DNA from: a virus | Virus record (IMG/VR): IMGVR_UViG_3300025102_000172 | Coordinates: 1 to 30,329 of that record | DNA length: 30,329 nucleotides | Strand: one strand, 5' to 3' | Part shown: positions 1-6,949 of the stretch, piece by piece | Layout: each line of letters opens with the position of its first letter | Numbering within the stretch: the first letter of the stretch is position 1 | Program-made: the position numbers and the translations under genes | The notes under the pieces: model-generated | What the model was told of the DNA's origin: nothing | Database searches by the model: none | Seen by the model: only the letters and a program-made list of their open reading frames with translations

Positions 1-501
1 ATGGAATATTTATTTGAACCACCAATACCAAAACCGGGATTTACTTCCTTATTTTCTAATGCTACTAAATCAGATTTTTTATATAGTTTATTCGCACTCA
101 TCATTTTTCTACAAAAACTTCTTTTAGTTCCTGATTTATTAGTAAGTGAAGAATCTCTATCGTATTTATATCTTACTTTAAAAAATTTACTAACCTTTTT
201 ACTCCAACCATCTTGGTCATCTAATCCATCTCTATCAGATTTAGGTACCGTTGCAAGTTCTACTTTTCCTATTTCGTTTAATTCATTTTCAAAATCAAAA
301 TCTTGATGCTCATCACCTACCATTTCTTCATCCAATAAAGTATAACCTTCAGGCTCGTCTTCTCCAAATTCTTTAATAAATTTTGATAATTCTGTAGCTT
401 CAGAATGGTCTTTACAAGCCATATAAGCCGTTTTACCGTCTAATTCATGTTCGTGATACCCTTCACACCCTAAAGTCTTTGCGTGAGCTTCAGCTTCTTC
501 T
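1..501. repeat. Terminal direct repeat, left copy (genome join)
   Basis: These 501 bases recur at 29829-30329 at a constant offset of 29,828 with no indels. I count 10 substitutions (positions 15, 21, 36, 126, 144, 149, 191, 249, 316 and 374), so identity is about 98%. Both copies lie inside the portal coding region. Six changes are silent and four alter the protein, as expected of real strain variants rather than random read errors. The simplest reading is that the genome is circular or circularly permuted, about 29.83 kb, and that the contig ends overlap. Confidence 0.93.
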
Positions 502-1772
502 ATGGTACTAAAAACAGGCTTTCCGTCTACCATTCCAACTTTGCTAAAATCTTCTCTTACTTCAACGTCTAATGGCTCTAGTCCTAATTCATTTCTTATT
601 TCTTCTTCAGTCATTACTCCTTTTAAGTCTTCAGATGTAAATTCTAGAGTTATTGGTTTAAGTTGTACGAAGTTTACAGGCATATCCATTAGATTAACTT
701 GGAATATTTTCCTTAACTGTTTTACCAAATGGTCTTGGAATGGTTTTACAACAGTATTTAAATAGAAATTTCCACTTGAGTTAAGTTCATCTACATTTGA
801 ACCTAAACCTGTATCATTTTTAATTCCCATTAACATTGGACTAGTTACACGGTGTCCACTCAAAATATTTTGGGTGAGCAGTTCTTGCAATGCCAAATAT
901 TGCTTATCCAAATCTGATGGGCTTATAGATTGTATTTCAGGAGTTCTAGTTTTATCGTCACTAAATGTGAGTACGAAATTACCCGCATTTTTCTGACCAG
1001 TAAATTTGTCAGTAATACTTTGTTCTATCTGACGACGTTCTTCAGCGGTTGGAATCCCGTTTGAAAAATTAACCATAAAAGAACCCGAAAAACCGCTACT
1101 TATGTTGTTGAGATGATATTCGCTGATTCTACCATCTATAAGTGCCCAGTTAGAACAAGAGACCCAATCTGGAGTATAATAACTGTTCATATTCGGGGAA
1201 TACAAACCTGAATACATAATTTGATTAGCACAACTTCTATCGTTTGCATTAAAAGCAGAAACGTAATAAGGTTTGTTTTGTCTAGTATTTGACCAATCTG
1301 CTGAAATATAATAACCTGTAGTTTTTCCAAAAGCATCAGGTCTAGCACAACGTATTTTAGAAACATCCACGTGATAAATTTCTGCAATTTGCGTCCTGTC
1401 CTTAGACCACACAATGTTGATTGCGAACGCTCCCTGTAATTTAAAGTCAAAAGCTAATTTCTTTATAACTTCGTGTAGGCTTTCATTACTGTTAGCTCTA
1501 TTCATAAAGTTCTGCAGCTTTATTTTAGCTTCCATATCCCTATCATCTTCATCTTCTATGATAAGGTTTTCTCCTGCAATCATTTCCGAAGTAGAATTGA
1601 CAATCGCAGCAGTTATTGAACTAGAATAATAAAGGTCTATCAGGAACTGAGGGTAGAGGTTTCTCCACTCGCCATTAGCATCGCCGTACTCAATATAGTC
1701 TTTTCCACGTACTTCCTGAATTACAGGAGCTGTGCTCGTTTCCAAATTGATGTTGATTATGTTATCTTTCAT
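1..1772 (-). CDS. Portal protein, N-terminal 590 residues (continues across the genome join)
   Basis: The frame opens at ATG 1772 and stays open to the window edge; the rest of the gene is at 29828-29612, giving 662 residues. Portal proteins form the twelve-membered ring at the capsid vertex through which DNA enters and to which the tail attaches. The middle of the protein has portal-like features: an aromatic/polar N-terminal half and a helix-rich SNVDELNSSGNFYLNTVV segment near residues 315-335. Residues 436-456 hold C436, H440, H442, C453 and H456, a possible metal-binding cluster. An acidic linker follows, then an extra basic C-terminal domain. The gene lies 10 bases after the lectin-fold gene. 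The portal call rests on length, character and the adjacent connector gene; I could not run a search. Confidence 0.75.
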   Translation of the reverse strand, partial: MKDNIININLETSTAPVIQEVRGKDYIEYGDANGEWRNLYPQFLIDLYYSSSITAAIVNSTSEMIAGENLIIEDEDDRDMEAKIKLQNFMNRANSNESLHEVIKKLAFDFKLQGAFAINIVWSKDRTQIAEIYHVDVSKIRCARPDAFGKTTGYYISADWSNTRQNKPYYVSAFNANDRSCANQIMYSGLYSPNMNSYYTPDWVSCSNWALIDGRISEYHLNNISSGFSGSFMVNFSNGIPTAEERRQIEQSITDKFTGQKNAGNFVLTFSDDKTRTPEIQSISPSDLDKQYLALQELLTQNILSGHRVTSPMLMGIKNDTGLGSNVDELNSSGNFYLNTVVKPFQDHLVKQLRKIFQVNLMDMPVNFVQLKPITLEFTSEDLKGVMTEEEIRNELGLEPLDVEVREDFSKVGMVDGKPVFSTIEEAEAHAKTLGCEGYHEHELDGKTAYMACKDHSEATELSKFIKEFGEDEPEGYTLLDEEMVGDEHQDFDFENELNEIGKVELATVPKSDRDGLDDQDGWSKKVSKFFKVRYKYDRDSSLTNKSGTKRSFCRKMMSANKLYKKSDLVALENKEVNPGFGIGGSNKYS

Positions 1773-1782
1773 ATTTTATTTT

Positions 1783-2475
1783 TTATAGAGTTGACAACCT
1801 ATTACCTACATTTGTTGACAAGGTATCATTTGCTGAAGAGTAAATCTGTATTTCTCTTATTGTTCCATCAAATGGATTTTGATTTGTTTTTCTTACACCT
1901 ATTGAATCAATATTAGCTGTTCCTGTCATAGCTGCTGAAGATGCTTGTAACACGCCATTCCAATATAATTTTAAATCACCACTACCACCTGTTCTTGTTA
2001 TTACCATATAAGACTCACTTTCTAATAAACTTCCGCTGTCTAATTGGAGGTCTACTCTTGTCTGATTATCTATTCTAACAGCAATTTTATTGTTTGAAAA
2101 TACTTTAACTAACTCGCCATCTTCTGTATTATCACCAACGATTATTCCACCTGTTGCTGCTATATTTAATCTTACACCTATTGTAAAGTCATTTGGTAAC
2201 GTTATTTCGTCTCCAGATACAGAAAGAAAACTAGGTGCTGAAGGGTCAAAAGTTAGAACACCTGCTGAAAATGCAGGTTGATTTGCTGCTGTACCTTGAA
2301 GCATATCTAGCCCTTTAGTACCTGAATCGCGCCACGCCCTAACATCAGAACCTGTTAATCCAATTCCTGTGTTAAATTTATACCAAGATACTAGACTTGA
2401 CTCTAAAATAGGTGACCACTCATTACTTCTTCTACCAATAGTAACTAAGCTCAATGCTTGTTTTAGTGCTAACAT
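1783..2475 (-). CDS. LamG / concanavalin A-like lectin-fold virion protein
   Basis: This 230-residue protein looks like a single laminin-G/concanavalin A-like jelly roll. After about 20 residues it has the typical SLVSWYKFNTG entry strand, then VRAWRDSG, and near the end LKLYWNGVLQAS and GTIREIQIYSS, which match the later strands of this fold. Such domains bind glycans or act as decoration modules. There is no signal peptide, so it probably sits on the virion, either decorating the head or aiding adsorption. It lies between small structural genes and the portal, 3 bases after 2479-2754. The fold is well supported; its place in the particle is inference. Confidence 0.7.
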   Translation of the reverse strand: MLALKQALSLVTIGRRSNEWSPILESSLVSWYKFNTGIGLTGSDVRAWRDSGTKGLDMLQGTAANQPAFSAGVLTFDPSAPSFLSVSGDEITLPNDFTIGVRLNIAATGGIIVGDNTEDGELVKVFSNNKIAVRIDNQTRVDLQLDSGSLLESESYMVITRTGGSGDLKLYWNGVLQASSAAMTGTANIDSIGVRKTNQNPFDGTIREIQIYSSANDTLSTNVGNRLSTL

Positions 2476-2478
2476 ATT

Positions 2479-2754
2479 TTATGTTGTTATACCTTCGTAG
2501 TAACCGATACCAACACCACTCGTGAGGGTAATTGCCGTCACGTTCATAAAAAGAGTTGTCCCCGCTGGTAGTGTCGTTTGTAAAGCTGCTTCACCTGTTG
2601 CGTCTGCTACTGTTATAGCACTTACTACACTAGTCACAGGAAAGTAAACACAATACCAATCTTTACTTGTTTGAGCTGCCGTAGTAAAAATTTCTGTGCT
2701 ACCATTTTTCCCTAATTGCTCTGTTAAAAGCTGTTGTACATTTTCTATTGCCAT
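2479..2754 (-). CDS. Small structural protein, unknown role
   Basis: Ninety-one residues with a short helical start (IENVQQLLTEQLGKNG), then strands rich in T, V and G, ending in GVGIGYYEGITT. This looks like a small beta-sandwich with an N-terminal helix, as seen in capsid decoration or fibre-base proteins. It lies between a 159-residue structural protein and the lectin-fold protein in the head gene block, with gaps of 3 and 13 bases, so it is surely in the same transcript. I do not recognise a named family. Confidence 0.6.
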   Translation of the reverse strand: MAIENVQQLLTEQLGKNGSTEIFTTAAQTSKDWYCVYFPVTSVVSAITVADATGEAALQTTLPAGTTLFMNVTAITLTSGVGIGYYEGITT

Positions 2755-2767
2755 TTTTTATTTTATT

Positions 2768-3247
2768 TTATTGTCCGTAATATATATAATTTGTAGATGC
2801 AGGAGCTTCACGTTGTGTATATTGAACTTGCTCTGTTCCTGCTTTATCTGTCATATTTAAAATTCCTTTTGTAACTATTCCTTGTACTATACCATTTGCG
2901 TTGCTTACAGGTAGTATTGTGGTTTCCGTAGCAGGTGCAGTAGTTTCAGTTAATGTCGGAGTACCTATCCAACTTACTTCATAAACTTCATATTTGTAAT
3001 GACCTGAAGGAATTAACTTAACTTGATGTAAATACATATCAGGAGTTGCACTATATTTAATACTTAAATGTGTAGTTCTTGGATATACACTTATTACTTC
3101 AGGATAAACATAATAAATAGAACCATCCATATCATTAGTTATCTTAAAAAGATATCTCAACTTACTTGTAACAACTGAAGTGTCAATACGATTATCTTCT
3201 GTTGTAATGTAAGCTGAAAAAGTGGTTTCTGTTGTTCCTTGTATCAT
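2768..3247 (-). CDS. Conserved phage structural protein, unknown role
   Basis: A 159-residue protein with alternating beta strands in residues 1-95 (SKLRYLFKITNDMDG, then SGHYKYEVYEVSW) and a Thr/Ala-rich linker before a short C-terminal segment ending in YIYYGQ. The KYEVYEVSW-type strand is familiar from structural proteins of Bacteroidota phages, but I know no assigned function. It is the first gene after a hairpin terminator (3287-3316), and a CTATTATATA motif lies just upstream of its ATG. It may therefore head its own short transcript with the next two genes and the portal. Confidence 0.6.
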   Translation of the reverse strand: MIQGTTETTFSAYITTEDNRIDTSVVTSKLRYLFKITNDMDGSIYYVYPEVISVYPRTTHLSIKYSATPDMYLHQVKLIPSGHYKYEVYEVSWIGTPTLTETTAPATETTILPVSNANGIVQGIVTKGILNMTDKAGTEQVQYTQREAPASTNYIYYGQ

Positions 3248-3252
3248 TATAC

Positions 3253-3262
3253 TATATAATAG
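3253..3262 (-). promoter_or_regulatory. CTATTATATA motif upstream of the 3247 start
   Basis: On the minus strand the bases read CTATTATATA, preceded by TTTTT and followed by GTATA and then ATG. It is one of five exact copies in the window, all on the gene strand and all close upstream of a start codon. It follows the terminator at 3287-3316, as a restart promoter would. Its role as promoter, operator or translation signal is not settled by sequence. Confidence 0.45.
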
Positions 3263-3286
3263 AAAAACTTTGATTCTGTTTGGATT

Positions 3287-3316
3287 AAAAAAGAAAAGAG
3301 GGCTAAAAAGCCCCCT
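3287..3316 (-). terminator. Intrinsic terminator after the tail-tube-like gene
   Basis: Read on the minus strand, a 5-bp stem (GGGCT/AGCCC at 3313-3309 and 3304-3300) closes a 4-base loop, with further C-rich and G-rich flanks. It is followed by the T-rich run TCTTTTCTTTTTT. It lies 33 bases after the stop codon at 3349, before the next gene at 3247. Stem plus T tract in the gene direction is the standard Rho-independent form. Confidence 0.75.
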
Positions 3317-3348
3317 AAACTAAGAATATATGAAAACTACTAATTATT

Positions 3349-3930
3349 TTAAGAAGTTGTTGGGAAATCTCCTGCTTCATTAATAAATCCACTTTGGTCC
3401 CAAGGAATTGTAGTATAATCTTCTAACATTGCAAATGGTAATGGTTCTAAACCGCTGAAGGTCAACGTATATCCGTTTCTGTCTCCGAATGCCGCGCCAC
3501 TATCCATAGTACCTGTATTTAATTCCATTCCATTAGACATTCCTAATGCTATAAATACATCATGTCCATTAGCTAGTTGTTGATTAAGTTGTGCAAAAAT
3601 TCTTACTTTACTTTTTCCTAAAAGTTTAATTTCATTTTGGTCTTCTTTCGTTAGTCTGTTAAGAATAACGTTTACGCTTGGAGTGTAAAAAATACTTCCA
3701 TTTTCGGTAGAGCCTGTAATAGTGTCTGTCACACTAGCTACTCCAAGAGGTGTTACATATTCATAAATAGTACTACCATTCCAATCTATTGCGTCAATTT
3801 CTAAAGGGTGTGTTGCGTCATAAGTATAAGAAACATTTGAATCATATACAGAGAAAAATATTTTTTTTACGCCCCCTGATATGCGGTTGCAGTCGAGACC
3901 TCTTCCGCGTGTTAAAGCTGTACATGCCAT
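3349..3930 (-). CDS. Probable major tail (tube) protein
   Basis: A 193-residue protein lying directly after the major capsid gene. Residues 75-175 carry the run PSVNVILNRLTKEDQNEIKL, then KVRIFAQLNQQ, AAFGDRNGYTLTFSGLEPLP. This pattern (a strand with an L-x-K-L helix, then G-D-x-N-G-Y-T-L-T-F-x-G) is what I know from tail tube proteins of Bacteroidota siphophages. Tube subunits stack as hexameric rings around the tape measure. It is flanked by hairpins on both sides (3949-3979 and 3287-3316), which fits a highly and separately expressed virion protein. An alternative is a head decoration protein. Confidence 0.55.
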   Translation of the reverse strand: MACTALTRGRGLDCNRISGGVKKIFFSVYDSNVSYTYDATHPLEIDAIDWNGSTIYEYVTPLGVASVTDTITGSTENGSIFYTPSVNVILNRLTKEDQNEIKLLGKSKVRIFAQLNQQLANGHDVFIALGMSNGMELNTGTMDSGAAFGDRNGYTLTFSGLEPLPFAMLEDYTTIPWDQSGFINEAGDFPTTS

Positions 3931-3948
3931 ATTATTTTATGTTTTAAG

Positions 3949-3979
3949 GGTTAAAAGATGGAGGGTTTTGACACCCTCC
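3949..3979 (-). terminator. Hairpin after the major capsid gene
   Basis: A perfect 7-bp stem (GGAGGGT with ACCCTCC, 3979-3973 and 3966-3960) closes a 6-base loop. On the minus strand it is followed by ATCTTTTAACCC, a weak T tract. It starts 18 bases after the capsid stop codon. It may act as a leaky terminator or as a 3' end that protects the abundant capsid mRNA. Confidence 0.6.
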
Positions 3980-3997
3980 TTCTCTGTTTTTATATTA

Positions 3998-4903
3998 TTA
4001 CGCCTGTCTTACGATATCAGCTCCTACTCCAGTTTGAACACCTGCTGAGTAACGAGCAACTAATCTCATGTTATCACTCCCGTCCAAAGCAGCCATATCC
4101 ATTAAAGTAATTCTCGTTGCATCCGAAATTAGGTCAGTTCCGAAAAATAAGTTAGATTTTTGAGCTATTACTAATTCGTTCTCTGCCATTCCGTTACAAA
4201 CAGCAATTTTATACCCTTCAAACATTGGTACGTAATCTCCATTCATATTGTAAGCATTTACATATCCTAAAGTAGATACTGCTGAAATGTAGTATTGGTA
4301 AGTTCTTTGACTCATATAGATGTGTAAATCTTCTTTACCTAAAGTTGAAGTTGGTATAGAAGCTACTGCACCTTGTAATTCAGCAATAATAGTTCCTGCA
4401 GTATAAGCACCTCCTGCTGCATCTTGAACAACTGTTCCATCAACTCCAGGAAGTAATAAACCAGTTACTGCTCCTAAGAAACCATTAAATTTCCCCGCTA
4501 CATCAGTTCCTGTCCAAATTGAATTTTCAGTTGCTTCTGCTATAATATCACCCATGTAAGAGATAACATAATCATCAAAAGATGCTGGAGGTGGTGCACC
4601 TGCTCCTGCTCTCATTTGTAACGCCTCCCATGAATCCAAAAGCGTAGATTTACACAAATCCAAATTGATTTGTAGATTTTTTGGTTCCAAAACCTTTTCG
4701 GTTAAAGCAAGAGTTCCTGCTCCATTAAAGTTGCACGTTGCATCCGCAACCACTCCTGAACCCGCCATTTGTTGGATATTAGATTTAAATTTCACGTTTT
4801 CTATCATAGTAAGATAGTCTAACGAGTTTGATGCTTTTAAAGCCGCAGAAATATAAAATCCTGCCGCCTTACCCGCAAAGTTTGATGTTGTAGTAAACGC
4901 CAT
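3998..4903 (-). CDS. Major capsid protein
   Basis: This 301-residue protein forms the icosahedral shell, probably with an HK97-type fold. It follows protease and scaffold genes, the standard capsid order. The C-terminal third (ENELVIAQKSNLFFGTDL, then a stretch ending GSDNMRLVARYSAGVQTGVG) resembles the end of HK97-fold capsid proteins of Bacteroidota phages, where the P domain returns to the shell. An Ala/Pro-rich loop (GAGAPPPA) lies near residue 100. The N-terminus shows no obvious propeptide; the separate scaffold protein would supply that role. A hairpin follows the gene. Confidence 0.75.
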   Translation of the reverse strand: MAFTTTSNFAGKAAGFYISAALKASNSLDYLTMIENVKFKSNIQQMAGSGVVADATCNFNGAGTLALTEKVLEPKNLQINLDLCKSTLLDSWEALQMRAGAGAPPPASFDDYVISYMGDIIAEATENSIWTGTDVAGKFNGFLGAVTGLLLPGVDGTVVQDAAGGAYTAGTIIAELQGAVASIPTSTLGKEDLHIYMSQRTYQYYISAVSTLGYVNAYNMNGDYVPMFEGYKIAVCNGMAENELVIAQKSNLFFGTDLISDATRITLMDMAALDGSDNMRLVARYSAGVQTGVGADIVRQA

Positions 4904-4924
4904 TTTTTTTTGTTTTTTTAGTTA

Positions 4925-5635
4925 TTAATATTTATTTAAGTTGTATAAGAATTTCTCCTGACTAGTCATTCTTTTGAAATCCTGTGCAGTTGGAGTTGGT
5001 CTTTCCGAACTAAATTTATTTGTATTTATTGGAGACTCAGCAGGAGTTTCTGCTAATTCTGTTTTTAATTTTTCGTTTTCAGCTTTTAATTTTTCTAACT
5101 CATCTTCTGCTGAAAATTCAACTACTTCTGTAGTTTTTATTGATTTTGGATTTGTTGAAGGCTCTTCAGTTGCTTCAGACATTTCTTCAACCTCGTCATC
5201 ACCACCTACTTTATCTCTTTTAAGGTCAGCAACGGCATCTTCTAAGTTTTGGATACGCTTTTCCATACCTTCCCAATCTCCAACATCTGCATATTTTTTT
5301 TCTTCTTCATCTTCAGGAGCTAATTCAACTGCTTCTTCTGATAATTCTTCTTCAGCAGTTTCAGATTCTTCCGTTTCGGATTCTATAACTTCAGCAACAA
5401 TCCCTTCCTCTTCTACCCTGAAAGAAACCCCAGTATCCGTTTTATAAGTACCGACAGGTAATAATATAGTCGTGCCATCTTCCGTTAATACCGAAATATC
5501 AACCCCAGCCTCTAGCTCTTCTGCTGTACTTACGAAAATAGTTCCATCTTCGCTTTTTGACTGCCAAGCTAACGTAACTTCTTTTTCTTTGTTGTCAAGA
5601 CCAAGAGCTACTAAAATTTGTTCTTTTAAATCCAT
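4925..5635 (-). CDS. Capsid scaffolding protein
   Basis: A 236-residue, very acidic protein. Residues 20-80 look like a small beta domain (repeated EDGT/VGTY/VEEEG elements). Next comes a long Glu-rich stretch, a coiled-coil-like section (KRIQNLEDAVADLKRD, later EDELEKLKAENEKLKTELAE), and a basic-aromatic C-terminal end (QEKFLYNLNKY) that could bind the shell. Position between protease and major capsid protein, high charge and coiled coil are the usual marks of a scaffold that fills the prohead and is then cut up by the protease. A strong antisense reading frame exists here but is a composition shadow. Confidence 0.7.
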   Translation of the reverse strand: MDLKEQILVALGLDNKEKEVTLAWQSKSEDGTIFVSTAEELEAGVDISVLTEDGTTILLPVGTYKTDTGVSFRVEEEGIVAEVIESETEESETAEEELSEEAVELAPEDEEEKKYADVGDWEGMEKRIQNLEDAVADLKRDKVGGDDEVEEMSEATEEPSTNPKSIKTTEVVEFSAEDELEKLKAENEKLKTELAETPAESPINTNKFSSERPTPTAQDFKRMTSQEKFLYNLNKY

Positions 5636-5662
5636 AATAGTTTTTTGTTAGTGTGAGTTTGT

Positions 5663-5672
5663 TATATAATAG
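5663..5672 (-). promoter_or_regulatory. CTATTATATA motif, 28 bases before the scaffold ATG
   Basis: The minus strand reads TTTCTATTATATAAC. The motif sits in the 46-base gap between protease and scaffold genes, 28 bases before the ATG at 5635. This is the one copy spaced like a promoter -10 element with room for a short leader. It would give extra transcription of the scaffold and capsid genes. Confidence 0.45.
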
Positions 5673-5681
5673 AAATATTTT

Positions 5682-6287
5682 CTATACGTTTGATTTTGTG
5701 ATTATTTCATTCAAAGCCTTCAGTATTTCTTCATTAGTTGGCTCTTGTTTTTGCATAGACTCAAATTTATTAGTAAAGTAACCTTCTATAGATAAGCCCT
5801 TCAATTCCCCTGCCTTAATTTTTTGCCAAAGTTCTTCATTTTCTATTTTCATTTTTACCATCCACGTTCCTTTTGGAAGTGAATAGCCATACAAAGTACT
5901 TTTATCTGTTTTAGTGTCTTCTATAATCCAAGACTCAACTGTTAAAACACCTGACACCCTATCTTGATGCTCATAGGTAGCTTTGTGATGATTGTTATGT
6001 TTTAAATAAAGTTCACTGGCTTTTCGCACCGTATCAGGACTAAAATAGACGTAGTAGTCTGAATCCGTATTCGGGTCATAACGAAAGATTTGCTTGTTAG
6101 GAATTAAAGCGGGAGAAACTAACATACGCTTTTCTTCATCTATTTTAGCAAAAGTCAAGTTGTTTTTCTCTTTTCCAAAGAATACAAAGTCTTGTTCTAT
6201 TGCAGGTGATGATACTAAACTAATAGCATCTATTGCTAACTCTTGTGAGCTATCATCTATTACTAATTCTACTATTTTAGTTTCCAT
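5682..6287 (-). CDS. XkdF-like prohead protease
   Basis: A 201-residue protein of the XkdF-like putative serine protease type. The entry motif SLVSSPAIEQDFVFF (residues 24-37) is characteristic. H107 (in YEHQDR) and S166 (in GLSIEGYF) fit the His/Ser catalytic pair of the capsid maturation proteases; GxSxEG is the usual serine motif. These enzymes remove the scaffold and trim capsid proteins during head maturation. The gene starts 2 bases after the preceding one and is followed by scaffold and capsid genes, the expected order. Confidence 0.8.
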   Translation of the reverse strand: METKIVELVIDDSSQELAIDAISLVSSPAIEQDFVFFGKEKNNLTFAKIDEEKRMLVSPALIPNKQIFRYDPNTDSDYYVYFSPDTVRKASELYLKHNNHHKATYEHQDRVSGVLTVESWIIEDTKTDKSTLYGYSLPKGTWMVKMKIENEELWQKIKAGELKGLSIEGYFTNKFESMQKQEPTNEEILKALNEIITKSNV

Positions 6288-6289
6288 AT

Positions 6290-6913
6290 TTAAAATGATT
6301 GACTAGGTCTTTGTGGTATGTTAACTCCATTATATGCTTTTTCAATAACATTATCAAAAGATTTTCCTTGAGCAGCTAATCTTTTAAAATCTGCTAAACC
6401 AGGAACATCTACACCCATATCCTTTGCAACAGTTGTTAATTCATTAGAAATTTTATCTAATTCTGCTACTGCATCTTTTAATTTTTGAGAAGTCATAAAT
6501 AAATCTCTTTTTTCTTCTCCAACAGCAGTTGAGGCGTTATCGAATTTTTTCAATTCTGTTTCTATATCCTTTCTCATTCCATTAATAACCTTTACTACAT
6601 CATTAGCTCTTCCTGAAAATTTAGTCAAATCAGCTATTTGGTCTTGTGCTTTTTTTATTTCAGCTTTGACTCTTTCACTTATTTTTTGTCCATCTTGAAG
6701 AATACCTAGTTCTACTTTTTTAACTTCTGAACTTAAGTTAAATTCTTTTAATTCTTTTGCGTATTCTTCATACGTTTTTTTCCCTAGTGGTGTTGGTCTC
6801 ATTTTATTATATTTTTTAGGATTAGCTTTTTCACAGGCTTCTTTAGTGGCGTATTTACACTCACCAGTGTTCCCCCATTTATAGTTTTCGTCTTTACATT
6901 TTTTACACGGCAT
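6290..6913 (-). CDS. CxxC-headed helical protein, unknown role
   Basis: A 207-residue protein. The first 30 residues carry four cysteines (MPCKKC, then GECKY and KEACEK), which may bind a metal; the remainder is charged and helical with heptad-like spacing. It lies between tape measure and prohead protease, so a virion assembly role is likely, for example an internal scaffold helper or minor head protein. I do not recognise the family. A CTATTATATA motif adjoins its start codon, so this gene may begin the head transcript. Confidence 0.55.
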   Translation of the reverse strand: MPCKKCKDENYKWGNTGECKYATKEACEKANPKKYNKMRPTPLGKKTYEEYAKELKEFNLSSEVKKVELGILQDGQKISERVKAEIKKAQDQIADLTKFSGRANDVVKVINGMRKDIETELKKFDNASTAVGEEKRDLFMTSQKLKDAVAELDKISNELTTVAKDMGVDVPGLADFKRLAAQGKSFDNVIEKAYNGVNIPQRPSQSF

Positions 6914-6915
6914 AT

Positions 6916-6925
6916 TATATAATAG
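6916..6925 (-). promoter_or_regulatory. CTATTATATA motif abutting the 6913 start
   Basis: The minus strand reads AATCTATTATATAATATG, the last ATG being the start of the 207-residue protein. The centre TATTATATAATA is a perfect 12-base palindrome. It lies in the gap between tape measure and head genes. It is too close to the ATG for an ordinary -10 box unless the true start or the transcript start differs. Confidence 0.4.
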
Positions 6926-6949
6926 ATTTTTAGTTAGTTTGTTTGATTT

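Noticed and set aside
1-306. 101-residue plus-strand frame at both ends (also 29829-30134)
   Set aside because: It is antisense to the portal C-terminus. The minus-strand frame explains the sequence, has the expected domain, and is longer.
4974-5447. 157-residue plus-strand frame, Ser-rich
   Set aside because: Complement of the Glu-rich scaffold gene; poly-Ser is the usual antisense shadow of Glu codons.
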